Shown piece by piece: positions 20,216 through 29,077 of a stretch of DNA of 64,000 nt; positions within the stretch are counted from its first letter, which is position 1, and each line of letters begins with the position of its first letter. The stretch is from assembly GCF_003577475.1 (NCBI RefSeq), contig NZ_QPEP01000008.1, forward strand, positions 1 to 64,000, in the 5' to 3' direction. A program made the translations under genes and the position numbers. Origin of the DNA: Salinibius halmophilus (lineage in GTDB: Bacteria; Pseudomonadota; Gammaproteobacteria; Pseudomonadales; Natronospirillaceae). The notes under the pieces were generated by a model. The model was not told the origin of the DNA, searched no databases, and saw nothing but the letters and a program-made list of their open reading frames with translations.

Positions 20216-21319
20216 ATGCGCAGTTTCATTTGGTTACACGACAATATACGCCAGCACAACAACCCCACCCTCGAACAAGCACTGGTTCAATCGCAGCCGC
20301 AAGGGCTCATTTTATTCACCAACCAACAGAACTGGTTATTAGGCAGCGGCGAACAACCAAAATGGCTTGAAGCAAGGCGCCATGCATTACACGCTTTACC
20401 CTTAGACTTACCAATTATTGAAGTAAACGATGCTAAATCACTGCGAAGCGTCATGGATGAGCGGCAAGTTGAAAAAATATACTGCGACATTACCAGCGAC
20501 TTTCAAATCAATGAGCTGCGCCAAGGATTTCCTTGCATTACTAATACCCACAACATGCTGTTAAGCATCGAAAACATGGCACCGAAATATGCTGGCAAAT
20601 TTACGAAGTTTTATTACGGAAACAAGGAAAATATTGAATTTTTACTTGCAGACAAAACACCACCTACCAGCCCCTTCAAAACCAGAGTACCAATCAGCGA
20701 GCCAGAAGCACTAGGTTGGTTAGATACCTACTTAAACCACGCCATTCAAACATACGACAAAACCCGTAATGACCTACTTGGCGACCACAGCTTCTCGCGT
20801 TTAAGCGCTGCGCTCGCTATAGGTAGCCTATCGGTTACCCACCTAGCGGCGAGCGTGAACAATCTTGGACAAAATAAAGCTACGCAACAGTACATCTACG
20901 AACTTGTTTGGCGGGAATATTTTCAGCGACTAGCGAGTTTATTAGGCGCCCAGTTGTTTACTCACCCACAACCATTAACGCCTGCGCAGCAGAAAAACTT
21001 TGACCTCTGGTGCCAAGGAAACACAGGGATCGACATTGTTGACGCTGGCATCAAAGAGCTCACCACAACTGGTTTTGTGAGCAATCGCGTGCGGCAACTA
21101 ATGGCTTCAGGGCTTGTTCACAATTTACAGGTGCCTTGGCAATATGGCGCAGCGTTCTTTGAGCAGCATCTATGGGATTATCACCCCGCCCCAAACTACG
21201 GAAACTGGGGGTATATTGCGGGGTACAGCCCTGTCAGCAAAAAGTCACATGAGTTCGACCTAGATTGGCAAACTCGCCGCTACGACCCTAATGGGACGTA
21301 CCGCGAAACCTACCTTTAA
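20216..21319 (+). CDS. Compact photolyase/cryptochrome-like FAD-binding protein
   Basis: Member of the photolyase/cryptochrome superfamily. The C-terminal half carries the FAD-binding signature of the family: YELVWREYFQRLAS, then GIKELTTTGFVSNRVRQLMA, and PAPNYGNWGYIAGYSPVSKK. The N-terminal part is divergent and short, so the protein (367 residues) is smaller than class I or DASH proteins (about 450-520). GGGGA lies five bases before the ATG. Light-driven DNA repair or blue-light sensing are both possible; the family match of the FAD domain is solid but the substrate is not readable. Confidence 0.82.
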   Translation: MRSFIWLHDNIRQHNNPTLEQALVQSQPQGLILFTNQQNWLLGSGEQPKWLEARRHALHALPLDLPIIEVNDAKSLRSVMDERQVEKIYCDITSDFQINELRQGFPCITNTHNMLLSIENMAPKYAGKFTKFYYGNKENIEFLLADKTPPTSPFKTRVPISEPEALGWLDTYLNHAIQTYDKTRNDLLGDHSFSRLSAALAIGSLSVTHLAASVNNLGQNKATQQYIYELVWREYFQRLASLLGAQLFTHPQPLTPAQQKNFDLWCQGNTGIDIVDAGIKELTTTGFVSNRVRQLMASGLVHNLQVPWQYGAAFFEQHLWDYHPAPNYGNWGYIAGYSPVSKKSHEFDLDWQTRRYDPNGTYRETYL

Positions 21320-21592
21320 AGCGTGTTCGATATCACAATTAATGTGACTTAGTCGAACTTTTACTGTGATATGAGTCAACATATTGTACAATCGCTGACC
21401 TATTTGGGCTGGTAACCCGTAGTGACCCGGTTTTACCAGCGTTAGGATGACGTTTTTTCTTAACACAAAGAAACATGTTAGACATAATACTTTGGTACAG
21501 TGCTGTTTAATATTTGCGCAACAATAGTCTAACTATCATGGAACCCCGCTGGCAGGGCCAGGAAAATGTGCAACCAAAGGACTTGACCGAAA
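21320..21592. promoter_or_regulatory. Leader region of the exopolysaccharide operon with nested inverted repeats
   Basis: This 273-base gap precedes the long plus-strand operon. Seen: GTTCGA/TCGAAC arms (21325-21330 and 21353-21358) enclosing TCACA-ATTAA-TGTGA (21333-21347); a further TGTGATAT at about 21365 that can pair with ATATCACA; and a hairpin GCTGGTAA/TTACCAGC (21408-21440) followed 12 bases later by a T run. These could be operator and leader structures. No convincing sigma-54 or sigma-70 promoter was found by eye. Confidence 0.45.
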
Positions 21593-22498
21593 ATGGATGC
21601 AACCAATCAAATTCATGCGCTAAGCATAGACGTGGAAGACTACTTTCATGTTGCTGCATTGGCCAATGTTGTTCGCCCAGACCAGTGGGATCAGCAACCA
21701 TCTCGCGTGGTGCAAAACACGCAGCGCCTAATAGATCTTTTTGAGCAAAAACAAGTCAAAGCTACCTTCTTTGTATTAGGTTGGGTTGCCGAACGATTCC
21801 CCGAATTAGTCAAACAGTTAGATCAAGCTGGGCACGAAATTGCCTCGCATGGTTACAGCCACCAACTAATCTACCGGCAATCGCAAGATGTCTTCCGCGA
21901 TGAAACCCTGCGTTCTAAACAAATATTGGAAGATATCATCAGCAAGCCTGTTACCGGTTACAGGGCGGCGAGCTACTCGATAACCGATAAGTCATTATGG
22001 GCACTGGATATCTTAGCTGAGCTGGGGTTTACCTGGGACTCGAGCATCTTCCCAATTCGACATGACAACTATGGCATTCCAAGCTCACCGCGTGCACCTT
22101 ACGAAATTCGCACTCGCAGTGGCGAAATTATCAAAGAGTTCCCACTCACCACTGCCAAGTTAGCTGGTCTACAAATCCCGGCGGCCGGTGGTGGCTATTT
22201 CCGCCAGTTCCCGTATCCAGTATTCAAGTACTTGTTTGCCACAGCAAGCAATCAAGGCCAAGGCCCACAGATGTTTTATTTGCACCCGTGGGAAGTAGAT
22301 CCAGAACAACCACGCTTTAACAACGCTAGTTGGTTCTCGCGCTTTCGCCACTACACCAACCTAGATAAGTGTGAAGCGCGTCTAAGCAAGCTACTTGATG
22401 ACTTCCGCTTCTCGACAGTGAGCGACAGTTATCAACAATACGCTGGTGAACTCGCAACAATAGAGAGCCAAAACTTGGTGACAGCGAATGTATCTTGA
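21593..22498 (+). CDS. XrtA-system polysaccharide deacetylase (DUF3473 type)
   Basis: NodB-type carbohydrate esterase that removes acetyl groups from the exopolysaccharide or its precursor; this branch is tied to exosortase loci. The 301-residue product has the metal motif DVED at residues 13-16, SHGYSH at 85-90, and GYRAASYSI near 122-130, and the DUF3473-type C-terminal part with FYLHPWEVDPEQPR. No signal peptide is seen, as is usual for this group. It overlaps the next gene by 11 bases and heads the operon. Confidence 0.93.
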   Translation: MDATNQIHALSIDVEDYFHVAALANVVRPDQWDQQPSRVVQNTQRLIDLFEQKQVKATFFVLGWVAERFPELVKQLDQAGHEIASHGYSHQLIYRQSQDVFRDETLRSKQILEDIISKPVTGYRAASYSITDKSLWALDILAELGFTWDSSIFPIRHDNYGIPSSPRAPYEIRTRSGEIIKEFPLTTAKLAGLQIPAAGGGYFRQFPYPVFKYLFATASNQGQGPQMFYLHPWEVDPEQPRFNNASWFSRFRHYTNLDKCEARLSKLLDDFRFSTVSDSYQQYAGELATIESQNLVTANVS

Positions 22499-23450
22499 GC
22501 ACTTTTCACTAAAAGATCAGCCATTTAGAACAGCACCTGAGGGCTCGGCCGTTTTCATGAGCCAGCAGCACTCTAAAGCTTTTGTTTATATGGACTCCTC
22601 TGCTTGGAGCCCAGAAAGCTTTGTGGTCATTAGTGGCGAGGTAGGTTCAGGCAAAACGACCTTGCTGAAAAAGCTGATGCATAGCATCGATAAAAACCTA
22701 AAGCTTATTCATATTCCCTATACCAACCTTGAAGCAGCAGATCTTTTCTACTTAATCGCCCGCCAAGCTGGCATCGAAATTCAAGACAACAACAAAATTG
22801 CCATGATGTTCGCCATTCGCGACTACTTGGCAAGCATGACGCGTCGGCGCATACCAGTTGTGCTGGCGGTAGACGAAGCCCAGAACCTAAGCTTTGAAAA
22901 CCTCGAAGACATTCGCATGCTAGCAGGCCTAGAAGATGGCAGCGGCGCCATGATGCGGGTGATTTTATTAGGCCAGCCAGAACTGCGCGAAGCCATCAAT
23001 GCAATTCCGCAACTTGCCCAACGGGTGAAACTACATTTTCACTTGCATGGCTTGTCAGAAGAGGAGACTGGCAGGTATATTGCGCACCGCTTACATGTAT
23101 CTGGTTACCGCGGCACCCCATTGTTTGAAGGCGAGCTGATTAGCCGGATTTATCAGATTAGCCGCGGCATTCCGCGGTTAATCAACAAAATATGTGATGG
23201 TTTAATGCTCTGCGCCTACGCGGAAGGGCGCTCGCATATTGAACCAAACGACATTGAAGAGATTCGCGACGACATTATGGCGTCGGATATCGCACAGACA
23301 CAAGATGACGTTGTGTCGACTACTGCGCAAGTAGCTCGCCAAGGAGACAATTCCGAGGCATTAGAGCGTATTGCCAGTTCGCTTGAGCGCCTAGAGCAGC
23401 GCTTTGAGCAATTTTTTAATCGCATTGATCGCAAGGATAGCAAACAGTGA
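22488..23450 (+). CDS. XrtA-associated ExeA-like AAA ATPase
   Basis: Cytoplasmic ATPase related to ExeA/GspA of type II secretion, a constant partner of exosortase A loci. The 320-residue product has Walker A GEVGSGKTT at residues 50-58, Walker B VVLAVDEAQN with DE at 129-130, and a C-terminal lid domain containing GIPRLINKICDGLMLCAYAEG. The last 50 residues are charged and likely coiled coil (ALERIASSLERLEQRFEQFF). The role is thought to be in export or regulation. Overlaps the next gene by four bases. Confidence 0.92.
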   Translation: MYLEHFSLKDQPFRTAPEGSAVFMSQQHSKAFVYMDSSAWSPESFVVISGEVGSGKTTLLKKLMHSIDKNLKLIHIPYTNLEAADLFYLIARQAGIEIQDNNKIAMMFAIRDYLASMTRRRIPVVLAVDEAQNLSFENLEDIRMLAGLEDGSGAMMRVILLGQPELREAINAIPQLAQRVKLHFHLHGLSEEETGRYIAHRLHVSGYRGTPLFEGELISRIYQISRGIPRLINKICDGLMLCAYAEGRSHIEPNDIEEIRDDIMASDIAQTQDDVVSTTAQVARQGDNSEALERIASSLERLEQRFEQFFNRIDRKDSKQ

Positions 23451-24850
23451 CCTACATACGTTTTGGCAAACACTATCTGCATACTGCCTACCTCGCACTA
23501 GGCAGTGCTGAGTTCGTATTGTTTGCTGTCTCACCCCTGCTCTTTCAATTGTCGTTAGCCAACCTACTTGGCCTCGACCCAAGCATGCCAAGCGTTATTC
23601 ACCTAACAATTTTTGCAACGGTTATGAGCTTGGGCACCTTGTCTATGGGGCTCTACACAACCATGTTAAAAGATGGCTTTAGTGCCATGTTTTACCGCTC
23701 GTTGGTGTCGTACTGTTTCTTAGGTTTAATTGGCCTGATCTTTCTATATCTACTGGTGCCATCTATTAGCTTGTTAGGCCCGAATGGCAAACTGGCATGG
23801 ATTATCCTTATTGCTATGGTGCAGCTCATGGCACTGCGCTGGTTGTTTGTTCGCATTGTTAGCCAGCGTCATTTTGCCAAAAAAGTATTGGTGTACGGCA
23901 GTGGTCGGTTCGCACAAAGCATTGGCAACTTACTAAAGAGCGACGGTGAAAACGTTGATTACCGCATCGAGCATTATGTTTGCGATGGGCATACTAAAGT
24001 CATCGACAACAAACAGTTGATAGAAATGCCTGAATGTTGGTGGCAGTACGCCGTCGACAACGACATTTCCACCATTGTGATTGCCCCTGAAGATCGCCGC
24101 CAGCAATCACCAGAGCTTATGCAAGAGTTTATGGAATGTAAGTTGCGCGGCATCGAGGTGACTTCTGCCATCGACTTTTTAGAGCGTGCGACTAAAAAAG
24201 CCCATTTACCACTAGTACACCCTTCGTGGATTTTATTCTCGGAAGGCTTTAAACCATCACGCCCACGTGACTTTACCAAGCGCGCCATCGACTTAATCAT
24301 TAGCCTAAGCCTGGCCATTGTGATGTCGCCATTTATGCTGCTCACGGCCATTGCAGTGGCCATAGAAACCGGTCGGCCAATTCTTTACAGCCAAGAACGT
24401 GTAGGCGAACTAGGCAAAACCTTCCGCATTTACAAATTTCGCAGCATGCGCCAAGACGCCGAAAAAGGTGGCAAGGCAATTTGGGCAAAAGCCAATGATG
24501 ACCGCATTACCAAAGTGGGTGCGTTCATCCGCAATACGCGCTTAGACGAGCTGCCGCAACTATGGAATGTAATCAAAGGTGAGATGAGCATTGTTGGCCC
24601 GCGCCCAGAGCGGCCACAATTTGTTGAAGAGCTAAAACAACAAATTCCGTTTTATGATACTCGCCACTACGTTAAGCCAGGCCTTATGGGCTGGGCACAG
24701 TTGAATTACCCATATGGTGCATCGGTAGACGACGCACGTGGCAAACTTGAATACGACCTGTATTACTCAAAAAATCATAGTATGTTGCTCGACCTACTCA
24801 TTATGGTGCAAACCGTAGAAGTGGTACTGCTCGGAAAAGGAGTTCGATAA
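23447..24850 (+). CDS. EpsB-type initiating sugar-1-phosphate transferase
   Basis: Polyprenyl-phosphate hexose-1-phosphate transferase (WcaJ/EpsB group) that starts the repeat unit on undecaprenyl phosphate. The 467-residue product has several N-terminal membrane helices, a cytoplasmic Rossmann-like middle (VLVYGSGRFAQSIGNLL), a further helix near residue 280, and the C-terminal catalytic domain with KRAIDLIISLSLAIVMSPF, FRIYKFRSMRQDAE and TRLDELPQLWNVIKGEMSIV. The sugar is often glucose in this group, but that is not shown here. Its stop overlaps the next start (TAATG). Confidence 0.93.
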   Translation: MTYIRFGKHYLHTAYLALGSAEFVLFAVSPLLFQLSLANLLGLDPSMPSVIHLTIFATVMSLGTLSMGLYTTMLKDGFSAMFYRSLVSYCFLGLIGLIFLYLLVPSISLLGPNGKLAWIILIAMVQLMALRWLFVRIVSQRHFAKKVLVYGSGRFAQSIGNLLKSDGENVDYRIEHYVCDGHTKVIDNKQLIEMPECWWQYAVDNDISTIVIAPEDRRQQSPELMQEFMECKLRGIEVTSAIDFLERATKKAHLPLVHPSWILFSEGFKPSRPRDFTKRAIDLIISLSLAIVMSPFMLLTAIAVAIETGRPILYSQERVGELGKTFRIYKFRSMRQDAEKGGKAIWAKANDDRITKVGAFIRNTRLDELPQLWNVIKGEMSIVGPRPERPQFVEELKQQIPFYDTRHYVKPGLMGWAQLNYPYGASVDDARGKLEYDLYYSKNHSMLLDLLIMVQTVEVVLLGKGVR

Positions 24851-25500
24851 TGTTGCACACACTACGCCAACTTACTTTGTTACTGGTGGCTGCTGCGTTG
24901 TTAGCAGCTTGCGCGAGCGGTGTAAAAACATCGCAGTTACCCACCTCATTAGATACCGAGTCAATCGAAGTTGCGACGCAGCCATATGTAGTAGGCGTGG
25001 GTGACGAGCTAAGCATTCACGTATGGCGCAACCCTGAACTGAGCCCGTCGGTGACCGTGCGTCCAGACGGCTACATCACCATGCCCTTGTTAGGCGACAT
25101 TGAAGCCGTAGGCAAAAAACCAGAAGCACTTGCTGCCACCATCGACCGCTTGCTTAGCCGTGATGTGCGCAACCCACGTGTAACAGTGATTGTGAATAAT
25201 CCGGTTAGCGTGCAGTACTTAAACCGAGTCACCATTACTGGCGAAGTCAACCAACCAACGGCGCTTGCCCATAGTGCTGGTATGACCGTTTTAGATTTAT
25301 TGCTTGCCGGTGGCAATAACACCGAGTTTGCTGCTCGCAAACGCGCCACGTTGAGCCGTTTAATAGATGGCGAATACCAAGAATTCAAAGTTGACCTAGC
25401 TGCCATTACCGAGCGAGGCGACATGACCACTAACTACCTTCTGCAAGCGGGCGACGTTTTAAACGTGCCGCGTAAAAGCATTTGGCGAGGCGAGTTGTAA
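24850..25500 (+). CDS. Wza-like polysaccharide export lipoprotein, XrtA-associated
   Basis: Periplasmic/outer-membrane polysaccharide export protein (OPX family). The 216-residue product has a signal peptide ending in lipobox LLAAC (lipidated Cys21), the Poly_export domain YVVGVGDELSIHVWRNPEL, and one SLBB domain beginning RVTITGEVNQP. It is short compared with Wza (379 residues) and lacks the outer-membrane barrel helix, as usual for XrtA loci where a separate beta-barrel is encoded, here by the gene at 27941. It overlaps its neighbours on both sides. Confidence 0.93.
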   Translation: MLHTLRQLTLLLVAAALLAACASGVKTSQLPTSLDTESIEVATQPYVVGVGDELSIHVWRNPELSPSVTVRPDGYITMPLLGDIEAVGKKPEALAATIDRLLSRDVRNPRVTVIVNNPVSVQYLNRVTITGEVNQPTALAHSAGMTVLDLLLAGGNNTEFAARKRATLSRLIDGEYQEFKVDLAAITERGDMTTNYLLQAGDVLNVPRKSIWRGEL

Positions 25501-27050
25501 TGGACTTACGATTTATCTTCGAAACCATCAATAGCGTAAAGCACGAGCTTTACCAGAAACGCTTTCTTGCTAGTTTCGTTTTTGTGGTAGTAACCTGCGC
25601 CATTGTCGCGGTGGGTTTTTTCACCCCAAAAACCTACACCTCTAGTGCCATGCTAGTCGCCGACGTGACCAATATTCTCGATCCAATTTTGGGCAATAGT
25701 GCGGCGATGGCTCGCACCGAGCATACCGCTAGTGCTCGTGAGATTATTTCGAGCCGCTCGGTATTAGAAGCAGCGGCACGCGAGTCTGGTTTGATTAAAG
25801 GTTTTGAAACCGACGCTGAGAAGTCGTTTATTGTCAGCAATGTGGCGCGCTCGATGAACCTGCGTACCCGCAGTGGTAACTACATTGAAGTTAATTATCG
25901 CAGCGACGACCCGAACCAAGCATTTCGCACACTCAATGCCTTAATGAACGAATTCTTGGATGTATCACAATCACGCAAACGCAGCGAAGCACAAAGCGCC
26001 TTTGATTTCACCCAAAACCAAGTGAATACCTTTGAAGCACAACTGCGTGAAACCGAGCAGCAAGTTGAAGCATTTAAATCGAATAACACCGATGGCCAAG
26101 AAACTCAGGTACTGGCGCAAATTCAGCGCTTAGAGCGCCAAATAGAAGACCTAGAATTAGACATTGAAGCCAATGAGAGCACCTTGGCAACGAGCCGCCA
26201 GCAGCTCAACAATACGCCGCGCTTTAACGAGGTGGCCATCGACAGTGGTCAGTCGGCTAGCGAAGTGCGCTTAGCCAATTTGCAGCAAGAACTAGACAGC
26301 AAACGCTTGCTGTACTTTGATACCCACCCAGATATCGTCACACTGCTCGACCAAATTGCCAAACTAGAAGAGCAAATTGCCAGCGAAGGCCAACGTGCAC
26401 GCGCCACAGAACAAATTGAAAACCCAATTTACAACGAGCTTACCGCTCGCATTGCTAGCACAGAAAGCCGCTTAGAAGCCCAGCGCAAAACCTTGGTATC
26501 GTTAAATACGCGCCTAGAAGAAGAGTTTCAGCGCAAAGAGCGCATAGCCGCCAATGCATCTTATTTCTCGGAACTAATGCGTGACTACGATGTCATTCAA
26601 CGCAAATACACCGAAGCGCGCAACGACCTAGAAAAAGCACGCACCTCGCTCACACTTGAAGAACAAGGCCAAGGTGTAAACTACCGTATTCACGAAACGG
26701 CTAACCTACCGAATACCTACGACGGTCTACAGCTGAAGCAGTTCACCATGGCTGCCCCGGTGTTAGCGTTTGGCTTAGTCATTGGCCTAATTACTATGTT
26801 AGTGCTGTTTGATAGCAAAATTCGCTCGCCGCATTTATTGCGCCAGCAACTACCAAGCGACATTCAACTGCTAGGTGCCGTGCCGCACTACAACTCTACG
26901 ATTAAGGCGCGCCTGTTGCGCACCGACATCATGATACTGGCGTTCTTATTAGGCCTGTTTTTATTCGCTTATGCCTGTTTCTTCGTGTTTTTCGTCATGG
27001 GTGTTGAACCAAGCAAAATTGCTGAAAAGCTAGCTGAGTTAATGGGGTAA
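25500..27050 (+). CDS. XrtA-system polysaccharide chain-length determinant (Wzz family)
   Basis: Inner-membrane polysaccharide co-polymerase that sets chain length and bridges to the export protein. The 516-residue product has an N-terminal Wzz domain with a helix near residues 24-46 (FVFVVVTCAIVAVGFF), a long periplasmic coiled coil (about residues 165-385), and two C-terminal helices (VLAFGLVIGLITMLVLF and ILAFLLGLFLFAYACFFVF). The start at 25500 overlaps the previous stop, and gives MDLRFIFETIN, rather than a start six codons upstream. No kinase domain is fused; the kinase-like gene follows five bases later. Confidence 0.92.
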   Translation: MDLRFIFETINSVKHELYQKRFLASFVFVVVTCAIVAVGFFTPKTYTSSAMLVADVTNILDPILGNSAAMARTEHTASAREIISSRSVLEAAARESGLIKGFETDAEKSFIVSNVARSMNLRTRSGNYIEVNYRSDDPNQAFRTLNALMNEFLDVSQSRKRSEAQSAFDFTQNQVNTFEAQLRETEQQVEAFKSNNTDGQETQVLAQIQRLERQIEDLELDIEANESTLATSRQQLNNTPRFNEVAIDSGQSASEVRLANLQQELDSKRLLYFDTHPDIVTLLDQIAKLEEQIASEGQRARATEQIENPIYNELTARIASTESRLEAQRKTLVSLNTRLEEEFQRKERIAANASYFSELMRDYDVIQRKYTEARNDLEKARTSLTLEEQGQGVNYRIHETANLPNTYDGLQLKQFTMAAPVLAFGLVIGLITMLVLFDSKIRSPHLLRQQLPSDIQLLGAVPHYNSTIKARLLRTDIMILAFLLGLFLFAYACFFVFFVMGVEPSKIAEKLAELMG

Positions 27051-27055
27051 GTAGT

Positions 27056-27931
27056 ATGGACCAAGGAAAACTCTACAGCGCGCTTTTAAAGTCGCAACAA
27101 CGCCAGCAAGCCAGCACGCCTACACCACCGGTTGAAGAAAAGCACCGAGTGGAGGCGCCGTACACGGTTACCGAAGAAGAGCGCTTAGACACCGAACGCA
27201 TGCTGGCTAGGTCGTTAGAAAAAGAACGCCCGCCTGTGGTTTACAACCCAGCTGATACGCTGAGGTTAATAGCGAACCCATCACCTCTGAGCAATAGTGA
27301 GCGCCAAACACGCAAAATTATTTATTCTGGCATGGCCAATAAGGCCATACTGGACGTGTACCGCACCATTCGCATTAAGCTGCGCAAGCGCATTGATGAC
27401 GACAAAAACTTCAGCGTACTGATTACTTCGTTGAGCAAAAACACCAACGCGACGCTCACTGCTTTTAACCTAGCAACCTCGTTTGCTATGCAGCAGCAAT
27501 CGGCAGCGTTGTTTATTGATTGCAACCCGTACGACAGTGGCTTAGCTGAGTTGATAGATACGCCGTTGGACAAAGGGGTGACCGATTACATAAACGACCC
27601 CGAGCTTAAAGTAAAAGACATCATGTACCCAAGTGGCATTGATCGTTTATCGGTTATTCCTGCAGGCACGCTAGCCGATGCTGCAACCGAGTTATTTACC
27701 TTGGCGCGCATGAACGACCTAATGGAAGACTTGAAAGAGCGCTACCCAGACCGCTTTATTATTGTTAACGCGCCATCGTTATTACAGGGTACCGAAGCCA
27801 GTGTGCTTGAGCGCTACATGGATCAAACGGCGTTGTCTATTTTACCGGGCGAAGTGACACGCGAAGATATTTCAGCGGCGGTAGACACGCTCAACCCGAA
27901 AAAATTTGCTGGTTTAATTTTCCAGCAATAA
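27056..27931 (+). CDS. XrtA-associated tyrosine-kinase-like protein with degenerate P-loop
   Basis: By position and overall similarity this is the BY-kinase partner of the chain-length protein. The 291-residue product keeps the family frame (YRTIRIKLRKRI, then a Rossmann core) but the nucleotide motifs are lost: the Walker A region reads SLSKNTNATLTA (residues 125-136) with no GKS/T, the Walker A' region reads ALFIDCNPYD where IDADLRRP is usual, and the Walker B region reads IIVNAPSLL with Asn for Asp. No C-terminal Tyr cluster is present. It is likely a pseudokinase that keeps a structural role. The gene is intact and follows its partner by five bases. Confidence 0.85.
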   Translation: MDQGKLYSALLKSQQRQQASTPTPPVEEKHRVEAPYTVTEEERLDTERMLARSLEKERPPVVYNPADTLRLIANPSPLSNSERQTRKIIYSGMANKAILDVYRTIRIKLRKRIDDDKNFSVLITSLSKNTNATLTAFNLATSFAMQQQSAALFIDCNPYDSGLAELIDTPLDKGVTDYINDPELKVKDIMYPSGIDRLSVIPAGTLADAATELFTLARMNDLMEDLKERYPDRFIIVNAPSLLQGTEASVLERYMDQTALSILPGEVTREDISAAVDTLNPKKFAGLIFQQ

Positions 27932-27940
27932 GAGGGTGTG

Positions 27941-29062
27941 ATGCGAAGGATCGTTTTGATGACCAGCCTACTTACAGCCACAATCGCGCATGCTGAATGG
28001 ACAGCGGGGCTTGGCCTTGCCGCACAAACAAGCAGTAGCAGCGACGTGAGTGCCAAGCTAAACCTTGATGCTGGTTGGCAAAAACAATGGCAACACCAGC
28101 AGTTAACGCTTGGTTATAGCGCCAGTGTGGACCAAAACCAAGACTGGCAGTTAACGGGTGCAACCAACTGGGCGTATCAGCGCCAATGGTTAACGCTCAG
28201 CGGTGGTCATCAACGCAGTGTAAGCGCTAGCACCAACGACATTTTAGATTTAGATACCGAGCTGACTGATGCGGTAAACCTTGCTGCCAACTTCATCGCC
28301 AATGTAAGCAGCACCACACAGCTCACCTTGTTTAATAGTGCCTCGGCAACGGGTGCAAGCAAACGCTGGCCACAATCTAGCAGTTGGCAAAGCGGCATTA
28401 GTGCACAACGTAAAATAAGCCAATACAGCAGCACCAGTGTGCAGGTGCTGCGCAACGAAGCTTTCTTGGACGGCTTTGAAAAAACGCTCAGCGTAGCCCA
28501 TACAGCGCAAGCAAGTTTCAGCCGCACACTTGGCGAACGGTCGTTGTCGATCAGTATTGGCAACACCTGGGTAGCCAACACGACGGCACTAACCGGAAGT
28601 GCGAATTACAGCCGCCCGCTCGCAGGTCTGCAGCAAAGCTGGACGCTACAACATGGCATTAGCCAGAACGAAGCCATTAGCCGCGACTATTTGGCTAGCT
28701 GGCAGGTTAGCAAGCAGGTAAGCAGCAGAATTGGCTGGCAAAGTGGCTTATCACTTAGTCAATCAGAAGGTTTTGCAGAAGAATACACCTTGCCAGGGCA
28801 ATTTAGCGCCAGCGTTAATCTTGGCACAACATATAAGCTTAACCGGCGCAGCCAAGTTACCCTAACGGCTGACTACCAACAGCAGCGTGATGACTGGCAG
28901 CAAAGAATTGAGGCAGCCTTTGTGGGCTTAACCACAGGTTTTAGCCATCAAATTAACCAAACGCTTACGCTTAGCGGCAACTTTAACCGCCGTACCGTGT
29001 TAGCGGGCAATGCCGAAGACAGCTGGATGTCGAGTTTGTCTTTGCGCCAACAAATTAGATAA
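27941..29062 (+). CDS. PEP-CTERM-system outer-membrane beta-barrel protein
   Basis: Predicted outer-membrane beta-barrel, probably the export channel paired with the short Wza-like lipoprotein. The 373-residue product has a signal peptide (RRIVLMTSLLTATIAHA) and then alternating amphipathic strands rich in Trp, Gln, Ser and Thr (for example HQQLTLGYSASVD, TLSGNFNRRTVL), ending SLSLRQQIR with alternate hydrophobics as expected for a barrel end strand. The ATG at 27941 is preferred to the GTG just before it because AGAGGG lies before it. No other domain. Confidence 0.88.
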   Translation: MRRIVLMTSLLTATIAHAEWTAGLGLAAQTSSSSDVSAKLNLDAGWQKQWQHQQLTLGYSASVDQNQDWQLTGATNWAYQRQWLTLSGGHQRSVSASTNDILDLDTELTDAVNLAANFIANVSSTTQLTLFNSASATGASKRWPQSSSWQSGISAQRKISQYSSTSVQVLRNEAFLDGFEKTLSVAHTAQASFSRTLGERSLSISIGNTWVANTTALTGSANYSRPLAGLQQSWTLQHGISQNEAISRDYLASWQVSKQVSSRIGWQSGLSLSQSEGFAEEYTLPGQFSASVNLGTTYKLNRRSQVTLTADYQQQRDDWQQRIEAAFVGLTTGFSHQINQTLTLSGNFNRRTVLAGNAEDSWMSSLSLRQQIR

Positions 29063-29077
29063 CAGGCAGGGAAACGC

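Noticed and set aside
21540..21592. Possible sigma-54 promoter (TGGTAC and TGGCAG near 21493 and 21548) upstream of the exopolysaccharide operon
   Set aside because: The GG at -24 is present but no GC falls at -12 with correct spacing in any register.
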